Below, piece by piece: positions 18,435 through 26,717 of a stretch of DNA of 64,000 bases. A program made the position numbers and the translations under genes. The stretch spans positions 431,093 to 495,092 of the forward strand of contig JAUHVY010000001.1 in assembly GCA_030424975.1 (NCBI GenBank). Direction: 5' to 3'. This DNA comes from Alphaproteobacteria bacterium. Its GTDB lineage: Bacteria > Pseudomonadota > Alphaproteobacteria > Micavibrionales > Micavibrionaceae. The number at the start of each line of letters is the position of its first letter. Position 1 is the stretch's first letter. Under the pieces are notes generated by a model. That model did not search any database. It saw only the letters and a program-made list of their open reading frames with translations, and was not told where the DNA came from.

Positions 18435-19367
18435 ATGAAATTGATTTCGGGCAATTCTAACAAAAATCTGACCGCACTCATTTCAGAATATCTGGACACG
18501 CCGGTAACCGATTGTAATATAAAGCGTTTCTCCGACATGGAGATCTTTGTTGAGGTGATGGAGAATGTGCGTGGTAAGGATACATTCTTTGTACAATCGA
18601 CGTCATACCCTTGTAATGATAACCTTATGGAACTTTTGATTGCGATTGATGCATTGAAGCGCGGGTCAGCGCGACGCATTACTGCAGTTATTCCATATTT
18701 CGGATATGCACGCCAAGACCGTAAAACGGGCGGAAGAACGCCGATCTCTGCGAAACTCGTCGCAAATTTGATTACAGCCGCTGGTGCAGACCGCGTTTTG
18801 ACCCTTGAATTACATGCAGGACAGATTCAAGGGTTTTTTGATATTCCGGTTGATAACTTAAGCGCCTCTCCTGTTTTTGAACCGTATATCCGTGAGCAGT
18901 TCCCGGATCAACCAATTTGCATCGTTTCACCTGATGTCGGTGGCGTGGTGCGTGCGCGTCATTTAGCTAAACGCATTGGTGCAGACCTTGCGATTATTGA
19001 TAAACGCCGCGAAAAAGCCGGTGTTTCGGAAGTTATGAATGTTATCGGAGACGTAAAGGATAAGGTTTGTATCCTTGTCGATGATATTGTTGATTCGGGC
19101 GGTACACTTTGTAACGCGGCGGGCGCTCTTGAAGCGAAAGGCGCAAAAGAAGTGCATGCCTATGTTGTGCATGGTGTTTTATCTGGTCAGGCCGTTGAAC
19201 GTGTAAAGAATTCGCCGCTCAAAAAGCTTGTGATTACAAACAGTATCGAAGCCACAGAAGAGATGAAGGCCGCCCATAACATTGAGCAAATCAGTATCGC
19301 ACCGCTTATCGGTGAGGCCGCACGCCGCATCAGCGAAGAGCGTTCAATATCTGAATTGTTTAAATAG
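18435..19367 (+). CDS. prs: Ribose-phosphate pyrophosphokinase
   Basis: Makes PRPP from ribose 5-phosphate and ATP for purine, pyrimidine, NAD, His and Trp synthesis. The 310-residue class I enzyme begins [20 protein letters not shown] and has the flexible-loop segment [20 protein letters not shown], the [28 protein letters not shown] region and the PRPP-binding loop [21 protein letters not shown] lies about 8 bases before ATG. It precedes rplY by 127 bases, the usual alphaproteobacterial order. Confidence 0.97.
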   Translation: MKLISGNSNKNLTALISEYLDTPVTDCNIKRFSDMEIFVEVMENVRGKDTFFVQSTSYPCNDNLMELLIAIDALKRGSARRITAVIPYFGYARQDRKTGGRTPISAKLVANLITAAGADRVLTLELHAGQIQGFFDIPVDNLSASPVFEPYIREQFPDQPICIVSPDVGGVVRARHLAKRIGADLAIIDKRREKAGVSEVMNVIGDVKDKVCILVDDIVDSGGTLCNAAGALEAKGAKEVHAYVVHGVLSGQAVERVKNSPLKKLVITNSIEATEEMKAAHNIEQISIAPLIGEAARRISEERSISELFK

Positions 19368-19441
19368 GCTTTAACTGCGCGTATAAAGCGATATTTTACT
19401 TGCATTTACGTCCGTTTTTTGTTTAATTCCCGCATCTATTG

Positions 19442-19490
19442 TGAAAACGGTCCAACACCCCTGGAGGTTGGCCATAACAAAAAAGGAAAA
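19442..19490 (+). promoter_or_regulatory. Leader of rplY with a possible hairpin
   Basis: In the 127-base prs-rplY gap, a segment at about 19449-19473 can fold by pairing CCAAC with GTTGG around a GC-rich loop. A second ribosome-binding site AAAGGAAAAAG lies just before ATG 19495. Ribosomal-protein leaders often carry autoregulatory structures, but this one is short and I do not recognise a known class. Confidence 0.25.
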
Positions 19491-19494
19491 AGCT

Positions 19495-20160
19495 ATGTCA
19501 AAGAATTATGCTTTGAAAGCGGATGCAAGAGAGCGCGCCGGCAAGGGGGTTGCACGTTCATTACGCCGCGAGGGCCGTACACCGGCTGTCATTTATGGTG
19601 ACAATAAAGAACCAATCAAAATTTCTATCTCAACCAACGAAGTTAACGTTGAATACTATAAGGGCCAAATGTTCACAACATTGTGTGACCTTGAAGTAGG
19701 CAGCGATAAACACGTTGTTCTTGCACGTGATGTGCAATTACACCCTGTAACAGACGTGGTTGAGCATGTTGACTTCTTGCGCGTGACGCCAAAAACAAAA
19801 TTGGCTGTATCTGTGCCTGTTCAGTTTATCAATGATGATAAATGCCCAAGCCTTGATCAAAAAGGTACATTGAACGTTGTTCGTCATACTGTTGAATTGG
19901 TATGTGGCGCGATGAACATTCCTGATCAGATCGAAGTGAACCTTGAAGGTAAAGAACACGGTGATGCTGTTAAAATCAGTGATGCGACACTTCCTGAAGG
20001 TGCAACACCTGTTATTTCTGATCGTGACTTTACAATTGCGACACTTGTACCGCCTAAGACTGCGGCTCAGGAAGAAGCTGAAGAAGCTGCTGCTGATGCA
20101 GAAGGCGATGGTATCGTTAGTGATGAAGAAGCTGCTGCAGCTGAAGGCGCGGAAGAGTAA
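19495..20160 (+). CDS. rplY: 50S ribosomal protein L25/general stress protein Ctc
   Basis: Binds 5S rRNA in the large subunit. From ATG 19495 it has 221 residues, the long Ctc/TL5 form: N-terminal L25 domain (LKADARERAGKGVARSLRREGRTPAVIYG) and C-terminal beta domain through about residue 185, then an acidic Ala/Glu tail (EEAEEAAADAEGD) of about 35 residues typical of alphaproteobacterial L25. AAGGAAAAAG precedes the start; an earlier in-frame codon at 19441 is rejected because the added 18 residues do not match the family. pth follows after 93 bases. Confidence 0.95.
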   Translation: MSKNYALKADARERAGKGVARSLRREGRTPAVIYGDNKEPIKISISTNEVNVEYYKGQMFTTLCDLEVGSDKHVVLARDVQLHPVTDVVEHVDFLRVTPKTKLAVSVPVQFINDDKCPSLDQKGTLNVVRHTVELVCGAMNIPDQIEVNLEGKEHGDAVKISDATLPEGATPVISDRDFTIATLVPPKTAAQEEAEEAAADAEGDGIVSDEEAAAAEGAEE

Positions 20161-20203
20161 ATCTTGCCTTCGTGGTTTTCATCACTTTGGACGTATTTTA
20201 GAA

Positions 20204-20230
20204 AAGAGCCTTTACCAGAAGGCTCTTCTT
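20204..20230 (+). terminator. Possible terminator/attenuator between rplY and pth
   Basis: AAGAGCCTT (20204-20212) pairs perfectly with AAGGCTCTT (20219-20227) around a 6-base loop, followed by CTT rather than a long T run. It lies in the rplY-pth gap and may partly terminate or process the transcript, lowering pth relative to rplY. Confidence 0.5.
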
Positions 20231-20253
20231 CGTATCCGCAAGAGGAAGCAAAT

Positions 20254-20829
20254 ATGTGGTTGTTTGTCGGACTTGGTAATCCCGGTGCTAAATATGAAAG
20301 AAACCGTCATAATGTCGGTTTTATGGTGCTGGATGCTATTGTTGATGAAAACCCTTCATTCGGGCCATATCGCTCGAAATTTCAGGGACAGATCAGCGAA
20401 GGGCGTCTTGGAAATGCAAAGGTTATGCTCCTTAAGCCGAAAACATATATGAATAATTCCGGGCAATCTGTTATTAAAGCCGCGCAGTTTTATAAGATTG
20501 ATCCTGACAAAGTTATTGTATTTCATGATGAGCTTGATATTGACCCGAATACGGTGCGCGTCAAGCAGGGCGGCGGCAACGCGGGGCATAATGGCTTGAA
20601 ATCTATACAGGCACATCTGGGTACGGCCGATTTCTGGCGGGTTCGTATCGGTATCGGGCGTCCGCCATATAAGGGACAAGTCAGTAATTATGTGCTGGAT
20701 GATTTTTCAAAGGCGGAGCAGGAGTGGCTTCATCCGCTTGTGGAGTATATGGGGGATAAGTCCGGGGTTATTATCTCTGATTCCCCAAAGGGTTACGAGC
20801 AACAAATCAAAAGTCACTTAAATGTTTGA
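20254..20829 (+). CDS. pth: Peptidyl-tRNA hydrolase
   Basis: Releases peptides from prematurely dropped peptidyl-tRNA. From ATG 20254 the protein is 191 residues, the normal size, starting MWLFVGLGNPGAKYERNRHN with the catalytic His (NRHNVGFM, about residue 19). Also seen: [51 protein letters not shown] precedes the chosen ATG. A TTG at 20164 in the same frame would add 30 residues spanning the hairpin and is rejected. Order rplY-pth-ychF is the usual one. Confidence 0.96.
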   Translation: MWLFVGLGNPGAKYERNRHNVGFMVLDAIVDENPSFGPYRSKFQGQISEGRLGNAKVMLLKPKTYMNNSGQSVIKAAQFYKIDPDKVIVFHDELDIDPNTVRVKQGGGNAGHNGLKSIQAHLGTADFWRVRIGIGRPPYKGQVSNYVLDDFSKAEQEWLHPLVEYMGDKSGVIISDSPKGYEQQIKSHLNV

Positions 20830-20897
20830 TTGCGCGCGCAGAGTGTAATATTTTCTCTGTGAATTTTTGAAACGATTCGAATCATAAAGGGTAAAAA

Positions 20898-22001
20898 ATG
20901 GGATTTAATTGTGGAATTGTCGGCTTGCCGAATGTTGGTAAATCAACACTGTTTAATGCGCTTACGGCGACGGCTGCTGCTCAGGCTGCGAACTTTCCGT
21001 TTTGTACAATTGAACCGAATGTGGGGCGTGTTTCCGTTCCTGATGAACGCCTCAAACAAATTGCTAAAATTGCGGGATCTGCAAATATTTTGCCTGCGCA
21101 ACTGGAGTTTGTTGATATTGCAGGCTTGGTAAAAGGTGCGTCACAGGGCGAAGGTCTGGGGAATCAGTTTTTAACAAATATTCGTGAAACAGATGCGATT
21201 ATTCATGTCGTGCGTTGTTTCGAAGACACGGATATTCACCACGTTGAGGGTTCTGTTGACCCGTTACGTGATGCAGAAACCATTGAAACGGAACTCATGC
21301 TTGCCGATATTGAGAGCCTTGGGAAGCAAATTGAAAATCTGAAGAAAAAAGCACGTTCAGGCGATAAGGAAATTATGGCGCAAAGTGCATTCCTGGAGAA
21401 GGTAAAAGCCGCGCTTGATGACGGTCAGCCTGCGCGCACTGTCACGCCAAGTGATGAAGATGAAACGCGTTGGATGCGTGTGGCGCAACTGATTACCGCA
21501 AAGCCAGTCTTGTTTGTATGTAATGTGAATGAAGAAGACGCCGCAGAAGGTAATGATTTCAGTGCAAAGGTTCAGGAAATGGCCGCTGCACAAGGCGCGG
21601 AAGCGGTTGTTATTTGCGCCGCGATTGAATCGGAGATTGCGCAGCTTGATACCGCTGAGGAAAAAGCAGAATTCCTTGAAACGATGGGCCTGAGTGAACC
21701 CGGCTTGAACCGCATTATCCGTGCGGGCTATAAGTTATTGAAGTTGCAAACATATTTTACCGCGGGGCCAAAGGAAACACGTGCATGGACGATTTCCGTT
21801 GGGTGTAAGGCTCCGCAAGCGGCGGGCGTTATTCATACTGATTTTGAGCGTGGCTTTATTAAGGCCGAAACCATTGCGTATGATGATTATATCGCCTGTA
21901 ACGGAGAGCAGGGCGCAAAGGATACAGGAAAAATGCGCCAAGAGGGCAAGGAATATGTCGTTCATGACGGCGATGTGATCTTGTTCCGCTTTAACGTGTA
22001 A
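20898..22001 (+). CDS. ychF: Redox-regulated ATPase YchF (Obg-like)
   Basis: A ribosome-associated P-loop NTPase that prefers ATP. The 367-residue protein has G1 [16 protein letters not shown]3 [16 protein letters not shown] (no Gln after the Gly, as in the HAS-NTPase class) and the altered G4 NVNEED in place of NKxD, which underlies ATP preference in this family. The C-terminal TGS domain holds [33 protein letters not shown]. The next gene starts 5 bases after its stop, so a short membrane protein is probably co-transcribed. Confidence 0.96.
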   Translation: MGFNCGIVGLPNVGKSTLFNALTATAAAQAANFPFCTIEPNVGRVSVPDERLKQIAKIAGSANILPAQLEFVDIAGLVKGASQGEGLGNQFLTNIRETDAIIHVVRCFEDTDIHHVEGSVDPLRDAETIETELMLADIESLGKQIENLKKKARSGDKEIMAQSAFLEKVKAALDDGQPARTVTPSDEDETRWMRVAQLITAKPVLFVCNVNEEDAAEGNDFSAKVQEMAAAQGAEAVVICAAIESEIAQLDTAEEKAEFLETMGLSEPGLNRIIRAGYKLLKLQTYFTAGPKETRAWTISVGCKAPQAAGVIHTDFERGFIKAETIAYDDYIACNGEQGAKDTGKMRQEGKEYVVHDGDVILFRFNV

Positions 22002-22006
22002 AAAAT

Positions 22007-22339
22007 ATGAAAAATCGCTTTAAAATTAACCAAAAACATCTTTTGCGGTTAATTGTCGTGTGTCCACTCGTATTAGTGATATTAAATTGGATTGTTTTAA
22101 AGGATTACACTTTTTTTGAAAAATATATTATTCCTAACCTTCCGCAAAATTTTGAAGCACGTATGTTTGTAATTTTGTTAATTTACACTTGGCCAAGTGT
22201 GATTAGTGCTCTTTTTCTAAATGTCAAAATCATCAAAAAACTTCTCATTATTATTTTAATAATTACAATTTTAGGAGTTTTATCTCATGTTGTTAGCATA
22301 ATAATTGGCATGGTAATTCGTGGAGGTGTTTACCCATAA
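22007..22339 (+). CDS. Small membrane protein A of a tandem pair, unknown function
   Basis: A 110-residue hydrophobic protein with about three membrane segments: residues 13-29 (LRLIVVCPLVLVILNWI), 50-70 (ARMFVILLIYTWPSVISALFL) and 78-102. It is AT-rich compared with ychF, from which it is separated by 5 bases. A close paralogue lies at 22449. About 20 of the first 28 residues are the same between the two, while the rest is more diverged, which suggests tandem duplication. No family is recognised. AAAAAT before the ATG is not a good ribosome-binding site, so coupling to ychF is likely. Confidence 0.65.
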   Translation: MKNRFKINQKHLLRLIVVCPLVLVILNWIVLKDYTFFEKYIIPNLPQNFEARMFVILLIYTWPSVISALFLNVKIIKKLLIIILIITILGVLSHVVSIIIGMVIRGGVYP

Positions 22340-22359
22340 AATAAAGGAAAGTTCAATAC

Positions 22360-22452
22360 ATGACAGCAAGACTATTTTGGTAAAAGGATATGCTTCATGA
22401 AGAGGCTAAAGTGCAGCCAGTTTTAAAAAAAACGGGTGTGAAAACAATATGA
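22360..22452 (+). pseudogene. Short ORF interrupted by one in-frame stop, between the tandem membrane genes
   Basis: From ATG 22360 one frame reads MTARLFW, then TAA at 22381-22383, then continues KDMLHEEAKVQPVLKKTGVKTI to TGA at 22450-22452, overlapping the ATG of the next gene. AAAGGAAAG about 10 bases before 22360 is a good ribosome-binding site. An internal ATG at 22390 with AAAGGAT directly upstream would give a 20-codon peptide coupled to the next gene. It may be a decayed gene remnant or two micro-ORFs. Coding is not proven. Confidence 0.35.
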
Positions 22453-22778
22453 AAAATAGTTTTGAAGTTAACCAAACATATCTTTTGCGGTTTATTGTCG
22501 TATGTCCCTTTATTTTAGTCATATTAAATTGGAGCTTTTATGAATACGATTCTTTTCTTTCAAAAAATTTATATCCAAGCCTTCCACTGAATTTTACTTT
22601 TCGAGTTTTAATTTCAACAGTTATTTTTACATTTCCAAGTTTAATTGCTGTTTTTTTTCTTGAAACAAGTGTTGTGAAAAAACTTTGCCTACTGCCTATC
22701 ATTTTTTTTGGCCTGGGGGGGCTCGCACAGGTTTTTACACTTTATATGATTATGTTTTTGTCAGGGGCCACGTTTTAA
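22449..22778 (+). CDS. Small membrane protein B of a tandem pair, unknown function
   Basis: A 109-residue paralogue of the gene at 22007. Both begin with M-K-N-x-F-x-(I/V)-N-Q and share LLRxIVVCPxxLVILNW; both have xxPxLPxNF before the second membrane segment and (V/I)(V/I)KKL before the third. The first ~85 bases are also very similar at DNA level, so the duplication may be fairly recent. There are three to four predicted membrane helices. The start overlaps the stop of the preceding micro-ORF (ATGA). No domain is recognised. Confidence 0.6.
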   Translation: MKNSFEVNQTYLLRFIVVCPFILVILNWSFYEYDSFLSKNLYPSLPLNFTFRVLISTVIFTFPSLIAVFFLETSVVKKLCLLPIIFFGLGGLAQVFTLYMIMFLSGATF

Positions 22779-22796
22779 TTTTTAAGGAGCTATATT

Positions 22797-22883
22797 ATGC
22801 CAGCAAACATTTTTCTTGCCAATCGTGGGCAAGGGGACATCAATTTTCATTCATATATTGTTTATGATGTAGATGGGAACTAA
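22797..22883 (+). CDS. 28-codon small ORF with a good ribosome-binding site
   Basis: From ATG 22797 it reads MPANIFLANRGQGDINFHSY and ends YVDVDGN-like with the actual tail IVYDVDGN before TAA 22881. AAGGAG lies 8 bases before the ATG. It starts 18 bases after the second paralogue. It may be a real small protein or the 5' stub of a lost gene. No family recognised. Confidence 0.35.
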   Translation: MPANIFLANRGQGDINFHSYIVYDVDGN

Positions 22884-22930
22884 ATATCTTGTTCGCGTAT
22901 CGCCTTTTACGCCATACAAATCATAACGAG

Positions 22931-22960
22931 CAGGGGGATTCATTTCGCCCCTGATTTATA
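22931..22960 (+). terminator. Possible terminator closing the ychF-membrane protein unit
   Basis: CAGGGG (22931-22936) pairs with CCCCTG (22948-22953) around an 11-base loop, followed by ATTTATATA. The T tract is weak. It lies between convergent gene ends (22883 plus, 22983 minus). Confidence 0.45.
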
Positions 22961-22982
22961 TATGACTTATTGTGACGTTATA

Positions 22983-24830
22983 TTACTTCACGCACGGAGC
23001 AACAAGCCCTGCATCCAGTCGGCTCTGATATTCTTCTTCCACCGTACATGTGCCTTGTTCGTGGCCTGTTGTTTCCTGAATGGTGGTTTCGATTTTTTCT
23101 GATGTGGTTTGATCTTGGCCCGCGGCATCATCAAAATTAGCGCTACAATTATAATCGGTAGCTGATTCAACGGTGCAAGGTGCCTCAACCGTTTCAACAA
23201 CAGGTGGTGGGGCTTGTGTTACCGCATCCGTGTTAACGCCGCATGTATAATCAGTTGCGGATTCTACGGTGCATAAACCGTCATTCGGGTTGTTTGTTTG
23301 AGGGCCTCCATTGCCGGAGCCGTTTGGTCCTGTCATTGGCATGCATGATCCGCCATCTTCTTTGAATTTTTGATAGCGTACAAGGTATTCATCGCGCGCT
23401 TTTTCGTAGTCAGTCGGCTCGTTATTACCTGTCAGGAAACGTGCAGTCGAAAAGTAATGTGCCGGAGAGCCGTAATGGTTTCTGATATCTCTTTCGACAT
23501 CACCGCGCGGAGAATCGCCAAATACAACAGCGCGTTTATCAATGGCGGAGTCAGGAAGGTCACCAAAACGGTCAAGGAATGCCTGATTTTGGTGTGTTTT
23601 AATTTCTAAAACAGAGAATGCATATGTTTCACCAAACTGCTCTTCGGGGGAGTACTGCCAGGATTGTTTGTCATCCGGCATGCCAAACCCTTCGGTCACC
23701 AATAAAAGATCATCAAGGTGGGGCATGAACTTGCCCTCGTGAATCATTTCGTTGATTTTCTGTTCATCAAACGGTTCTTCCGGGTTAATCATGCACCATG
23801 CTTCTTGCGCCTTGTATGAGAGCATTTCTGCGGCAATTTGTCCGACTTCTTCACGTGATAGTGAGCGGCCCGGTGTTTTATCAATCTCAAGTTCATCGGC
23901 GATACGGTTCAGAAGGTCATATTGCTCCTGATCATAACCGAAGCGATTAAATAGTGTGTCAGTTGTGACTGATTTTTGGCTATGGAGAGCAGCATATGTG
24001 TCATAGTTAAAGAAGCGGTCAGCCGAATCATTATTGGTCCATTGTGCTTCCCACGTGACCTCTACCTGTGGAGCCTGAACACTTTGTCCACTCGGGAGGT
24101 CACCACCCGTCATTAGTTTTGAGAGGTTCAAGAGGGATGCAATCTCACCCAGTGCCGAGTTGCTGTTACGCCCTGCCTCTATGTTTACGCCGCTTTTGCT
24201 GCTTTGTTCCATCGCCCAAAGGTGCATAAGTTGTTCATTAAGGTCAGATGGCTTAACATTCGCGTCATCCATACGTTTTGCCATTAATGCATTTAGGAAA
24301 TGTACAGTACGGCCATCGAATGTGCGTGGATCAAAGTCAACGTCGACTTCGCCCTGTTCCTGCAGTGTTTCCAAACGATCGCGAAACGCTTTGGCAGTTG
24401 TTGAATTCACAACCAGATTACCGTTTTCTGTGGTATCTACATTTTCCGCGACATTCAAATAGTTTTGCGATAATTCGATAACAGCCTGCGCTTGCTCTGA
24501 GCGGCGCTCATTCGTACTTGCATTGCTGAAGAACTGGCGTTTAGTGTCAACTTCTGCGCGGATATCAGCAGGAAGAGCGTTATATTGCTCGGCCAATGCT
24601 TTTATTTCCGGTGATTGTGCCTGTTGTTCAGGGTTTAGAATATATTTTTCAAGAAGATAGTGGAATGAACCATCATGTGGGTCATCGTTTGCATTTACCT
24701 GAAAGCCTTGTTCCTGCGGCAAAAGAGTAGGGATACGTTCGTTTAATATATTTTTGTAAACAGAAAGAGGCCCGCCTGTTGTTACAGGCGTGGTTTCAGT
24801 ATTGTTTTCCACTGTATTCGAATCTGCCAT
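22983..24830 (-). CDS. 615-residue protein with Cys-bracketed C-terminal repeats, unknown function
   Basis: A hydrophilic, acidic, Asn/Gln-rich protein with no signal peptide or membrane segment. Residues 1-500 look globular (many helices and aromatic residues) but match no family I know. From about residue 500 a low-complexity tail holds a duplicated unit CTVESATDYxC at about 520-530 and 552-562, joined by Pro/Val-rich linkers, and ends with a third, diverged unit starting CTVEEEY at about 595 and closing with Cys 613. The three Cys pairs suggest disulfides or metal sites. A single-gene unit on the minus strand, convergent with the small membrane genes. Coding is certain by length. Confidence 0.8.
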   Translation of the reverse strand: MADSNTVENNTETTPVTTGGPLSVYKNILNERIPTLLPQEQGFQVNANDDPHDGSFHYLLEKYILNPEQQAQSPEIKALAEQYNALPADIRAEVDTKRQFFSNASTNERRSEQAQAVIELSQNYLNVAENVDTTENGNLVVNSTTAKAFRDRLETLQEQGEVDVDFDPRTFDGRTVHFLNALMAKRMDDANVKPSDLNEQLMHLWAMEQSSKSGVNIEAGRNSNSALGEIASLLNLSKLMTGGDLPSGQSVQAPQVEVTWEAQWTNNDSADRFFNYDTYAALHSQKSVTTDTLFNRFGYDQEQYDLLNRIADELEIDKTPGRSLSREEVGQIAAEMLSYKAQEAWCMINPEEPFDEQKINEMIHEGKFMPHLDDLLLVTEGFGMPDDKQSWQYSPEEQFGETYAFSVLEIKTHQNQAFLDRFGDLPDSAIDKRAVVFGDSPRGDVERDIRNHYGSPAHYFSTARFLTGNNEPTDYEKARDEYLVRYQKFKEDGGSCMPMTGPNGSGNGGPQTNNPNDGLCTVESATDYTCGVNTDAVTQAPPPVVETVEAPCTVESATDYNCSANFDDAAGQDQTTSEKIETTIQETTGHEQGTCTVEEEYQSRLDAGLVAPCVK

Positions 24831-24907
24831 ATCACCCTCGGTTATCGGCTTTGCCGTACCAATTCTTATTTTTGAAAATTATACTGATTCAATTACAGAA
24901 AGTCAAA

Positions 24908-24943
24908 TTGTGAAAACGCCCGCAAAGCATTGCTAGGCGGGCG
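24908..24943 (-). terminator. Rho-independent terminator of ilvE
   Basis: CGCCCGC (24917-24923) pairs with GCGGGCG (24937-24943). On the minus strand the stem is followed by TTTTCACAATTT. It lies 23 bases past the ilvE stop. Confidence 0.8.
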
Positions 24944-24966
24944 TTAGGGAATGTATGTGAATAATA

Positions 24967-25839
24967 TTATTTACGGACCAGCTCTTCATAGGCTGCACGC
25001 AGCTTTTTTGTTATCGGGCCGACTGTAAATTTGTGATCGTCAATTTGGCCGACGGCTGTGACTTCGGCGGCCGTACCTGTGACGAAAATCTCTTGAATAT
25101 CACCAAGTTCGCTCGGGGTGATGTGGCGTTCATCAAAAGGAATGTCTAATTCATGCGCCAGCTCAATGACTGTCTGACGGGTTAGGCCGTTTAAAAAGCA
25201 TTCAGGCGGCGGGGTAATGAGTTTGCCGTCTTTTACCGCAAAGAAATTTGCGGCTGATGCTTCTGCGATGTTACCGCGATAATCAAGCATTAGGGCGTCA
25301 TCGTATCCCTCGTCCTCGACGGCATGTTTTGACATGGTACAAATCATGTACAGGCCCGCAGCCTTGCTTTGTGTTGGTGCGGTATTTGGGGCAGGGCGCT
25401 GCCAGTTCGCTGTTTTTAGCGTAATGCCCTTATCACGCTTTTCTGCGTCAAAATATGTGCCCCATTCCCATGCTGCAACCGCAACATGTGTTTTTGTTTT
25501 CTTGGCCGAAACACCCATTTGTTCGCCGCCGCGCCATGCTACAGGGCGGACATAGCCGCTGGTCAGACCGTTTGCTTTACATACCTCGTATTTGATTTCT
25601 TCTAATTCATCAACGCTGTAAGGGATCTTCATACCCAGAATTTCGGCGGATTTGTGGAAACGCTCGGAATGCTGACGGCTTTTGAAGATTTTCCCGTCAT
25701 ACATACGTTCACCTTCAAAGACAGAGCTGGCGTAGTGAAGGCCGTGGCTAAGCACATGAATTTTCGCCTCTCTCCAAGGTTTCATTTCACCGTTAATCCA
25801 AATGAACCCGTCACGTTCATCAAATGGTATGAATGACAT
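24967..25839 (-). CDS. ilvE: Branched-chain amino acid aminotransferase
   Basis: PLP-dependent fold-type IV transaminase for Leu, Ile and Val. From ATG 25839 it has 290 residues, starting MSFIPFDERDGFIWINGEMK. Family features: LSHGLHYASSVFEGERMYDG, the Arg of VRPVAWRGGEQMG, the PLP Lys in SKAAGLYM and the tail EIFVTGTAAEVTAVGQIDD. An ATG 27 bases upstream adds a basic tail and is rejected; AGGAAAG before 25839 fits the chosen start. Together with ilvD at 54572 it covers two steps of the pathway, in separate loci. It is divergent from the OmpR-like regulator. Confidence 0.94.
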   Translation of the reverse strand: MSFIPFDERDGFIWINGEMKPWREAKIHVLSHGLHYASSVFEGERMYDGKIFKSRQHSERFHKSAEILGMKIPYSVDELEEIKYEVCKANGLTSGYVRPVAWRGGEQMGVSAKKTKTHVAVAAWEWGTYFDAEKRDKGITLKTANWQRPAPNTAPTQSKAAGLYMICTMSKHAVEDEGYDDALMLDYRGNIAEASAANFFAVKDGKLITPPPECFLNGLTRQTVIELAHELDIPFDERHITPSELGDIQEIFVTGTAAEVTAVGQIDDHKFTVGPITKKLRAAYEELVRK

Positions 25840-25988
25840 TGCTTTCCTGCCTTTCTTAAAAGCCAAATTTTATCGTTTTTATTTTTATGTAGTTACTATC
25901 GTTTTAATGTGTCGTAACATAACACGGTATAGAAAATACAAAAAACTAGCTATATTTGAAAAATAATTTTGTGTAAACATCAGAAATC

Positions 25989-26717
25989 ATGCAAACGAAC
26001 AGTTCCTCAATATCGCAAACAGAAAAATCGCACATTCTTGTGCTTGATGATGACCGACGTATTCGTGATCTTGTTTCACGATATTTGCATGAACATGGCT
26101 TCATTGTAATGACTGCAAAAGATGCAGAAGCAGCACGCAACATGATTGATCGATTTGAATTTGATGTCATGGTGGTTGATGTCATGATGCCCGGTACAAC
26201 AGGCGTCGAATTTACTCAGGCATTACGCGCAGATGATTGCAATATTCCTGTTTTATTGCTGACGGCGCTGGCTGAGGTGGAAGACAGGATAACAGGTTTA
26301 GAATCAGGAGCTGATGATTATTTAACCAAGCCGTTTGAACCAAAAGAACTTGTGCTGCGATTACAGGCAATATTGCGACGTACAAAGAAGGCAGCAAAGC
26401 CACAAAGTTCTGTCTATCGTATCGGGCATTGGGTCTTTGATACGGTGCATGATGAATTACGTGATGTTGAGCGGGATGAAATCATGCGCTTGACGAGTGT
26501 TGAGGCGAAATTGCTGCGAGCACTACTTGAATCTTTGGGGCAAGCTGTTAGTCGAGAAGACCTTGCACATCGTTGTGATCTTGATGCTGGTGAGCGGACG
26601 ATTGATGTACAGGTAACGCGCCTTCGTCGCAAAATTGAAGAAGATACAAAAGCACCACGTTATCTTCAGACTGTACGTGGTAAAGGCTATATGTTACGAG
26701 CGGAGCGCAGTGTATGA
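25989..26717 (+). CDS. OmpR-family response regulator
   Basis: A 242-residue regulator. Receiver domain: acidic pocket D20-D22 region (ILVLDDDRRIRD), phosphoacceptor D64 in VVDVMMPG, Thr in LLLTALAE and Lys in LTKPFEP. The C-terminal winged helix (about 140-240) has LTSVEAKLLRALLESLGQAVSREDL and the recognition region RTIDVQVTRLRRKIEED ending VRGKGYML. It overlaps the histidine kinase gene by 4 bases (ATGA), so they are a co-translated pair. OmpR/PetR-like by sequence; targets are unknown. Confidence 0.93.
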   Translation: MQTNSSSISQTEKSHILVLDDDRRIRDLVSRYLHEHGFIVMTAKDAEAARNMIDRFEFDVMVVDVMMPGTTGVEFTQALRADDCNIPVLLLTALAEVEDRITGLESGADDYLTKPFEPKELVLRLQAILRRTKKAAKPQSSVYRIGHWVFDTVHDELRDVERDEIMRLTSVEAKLLRALLESLGQAVSREDLAHRCDLDAGERTIDVQVTRLRRKIEEDTKAPRYLQTVRGKGYMLRAERSV

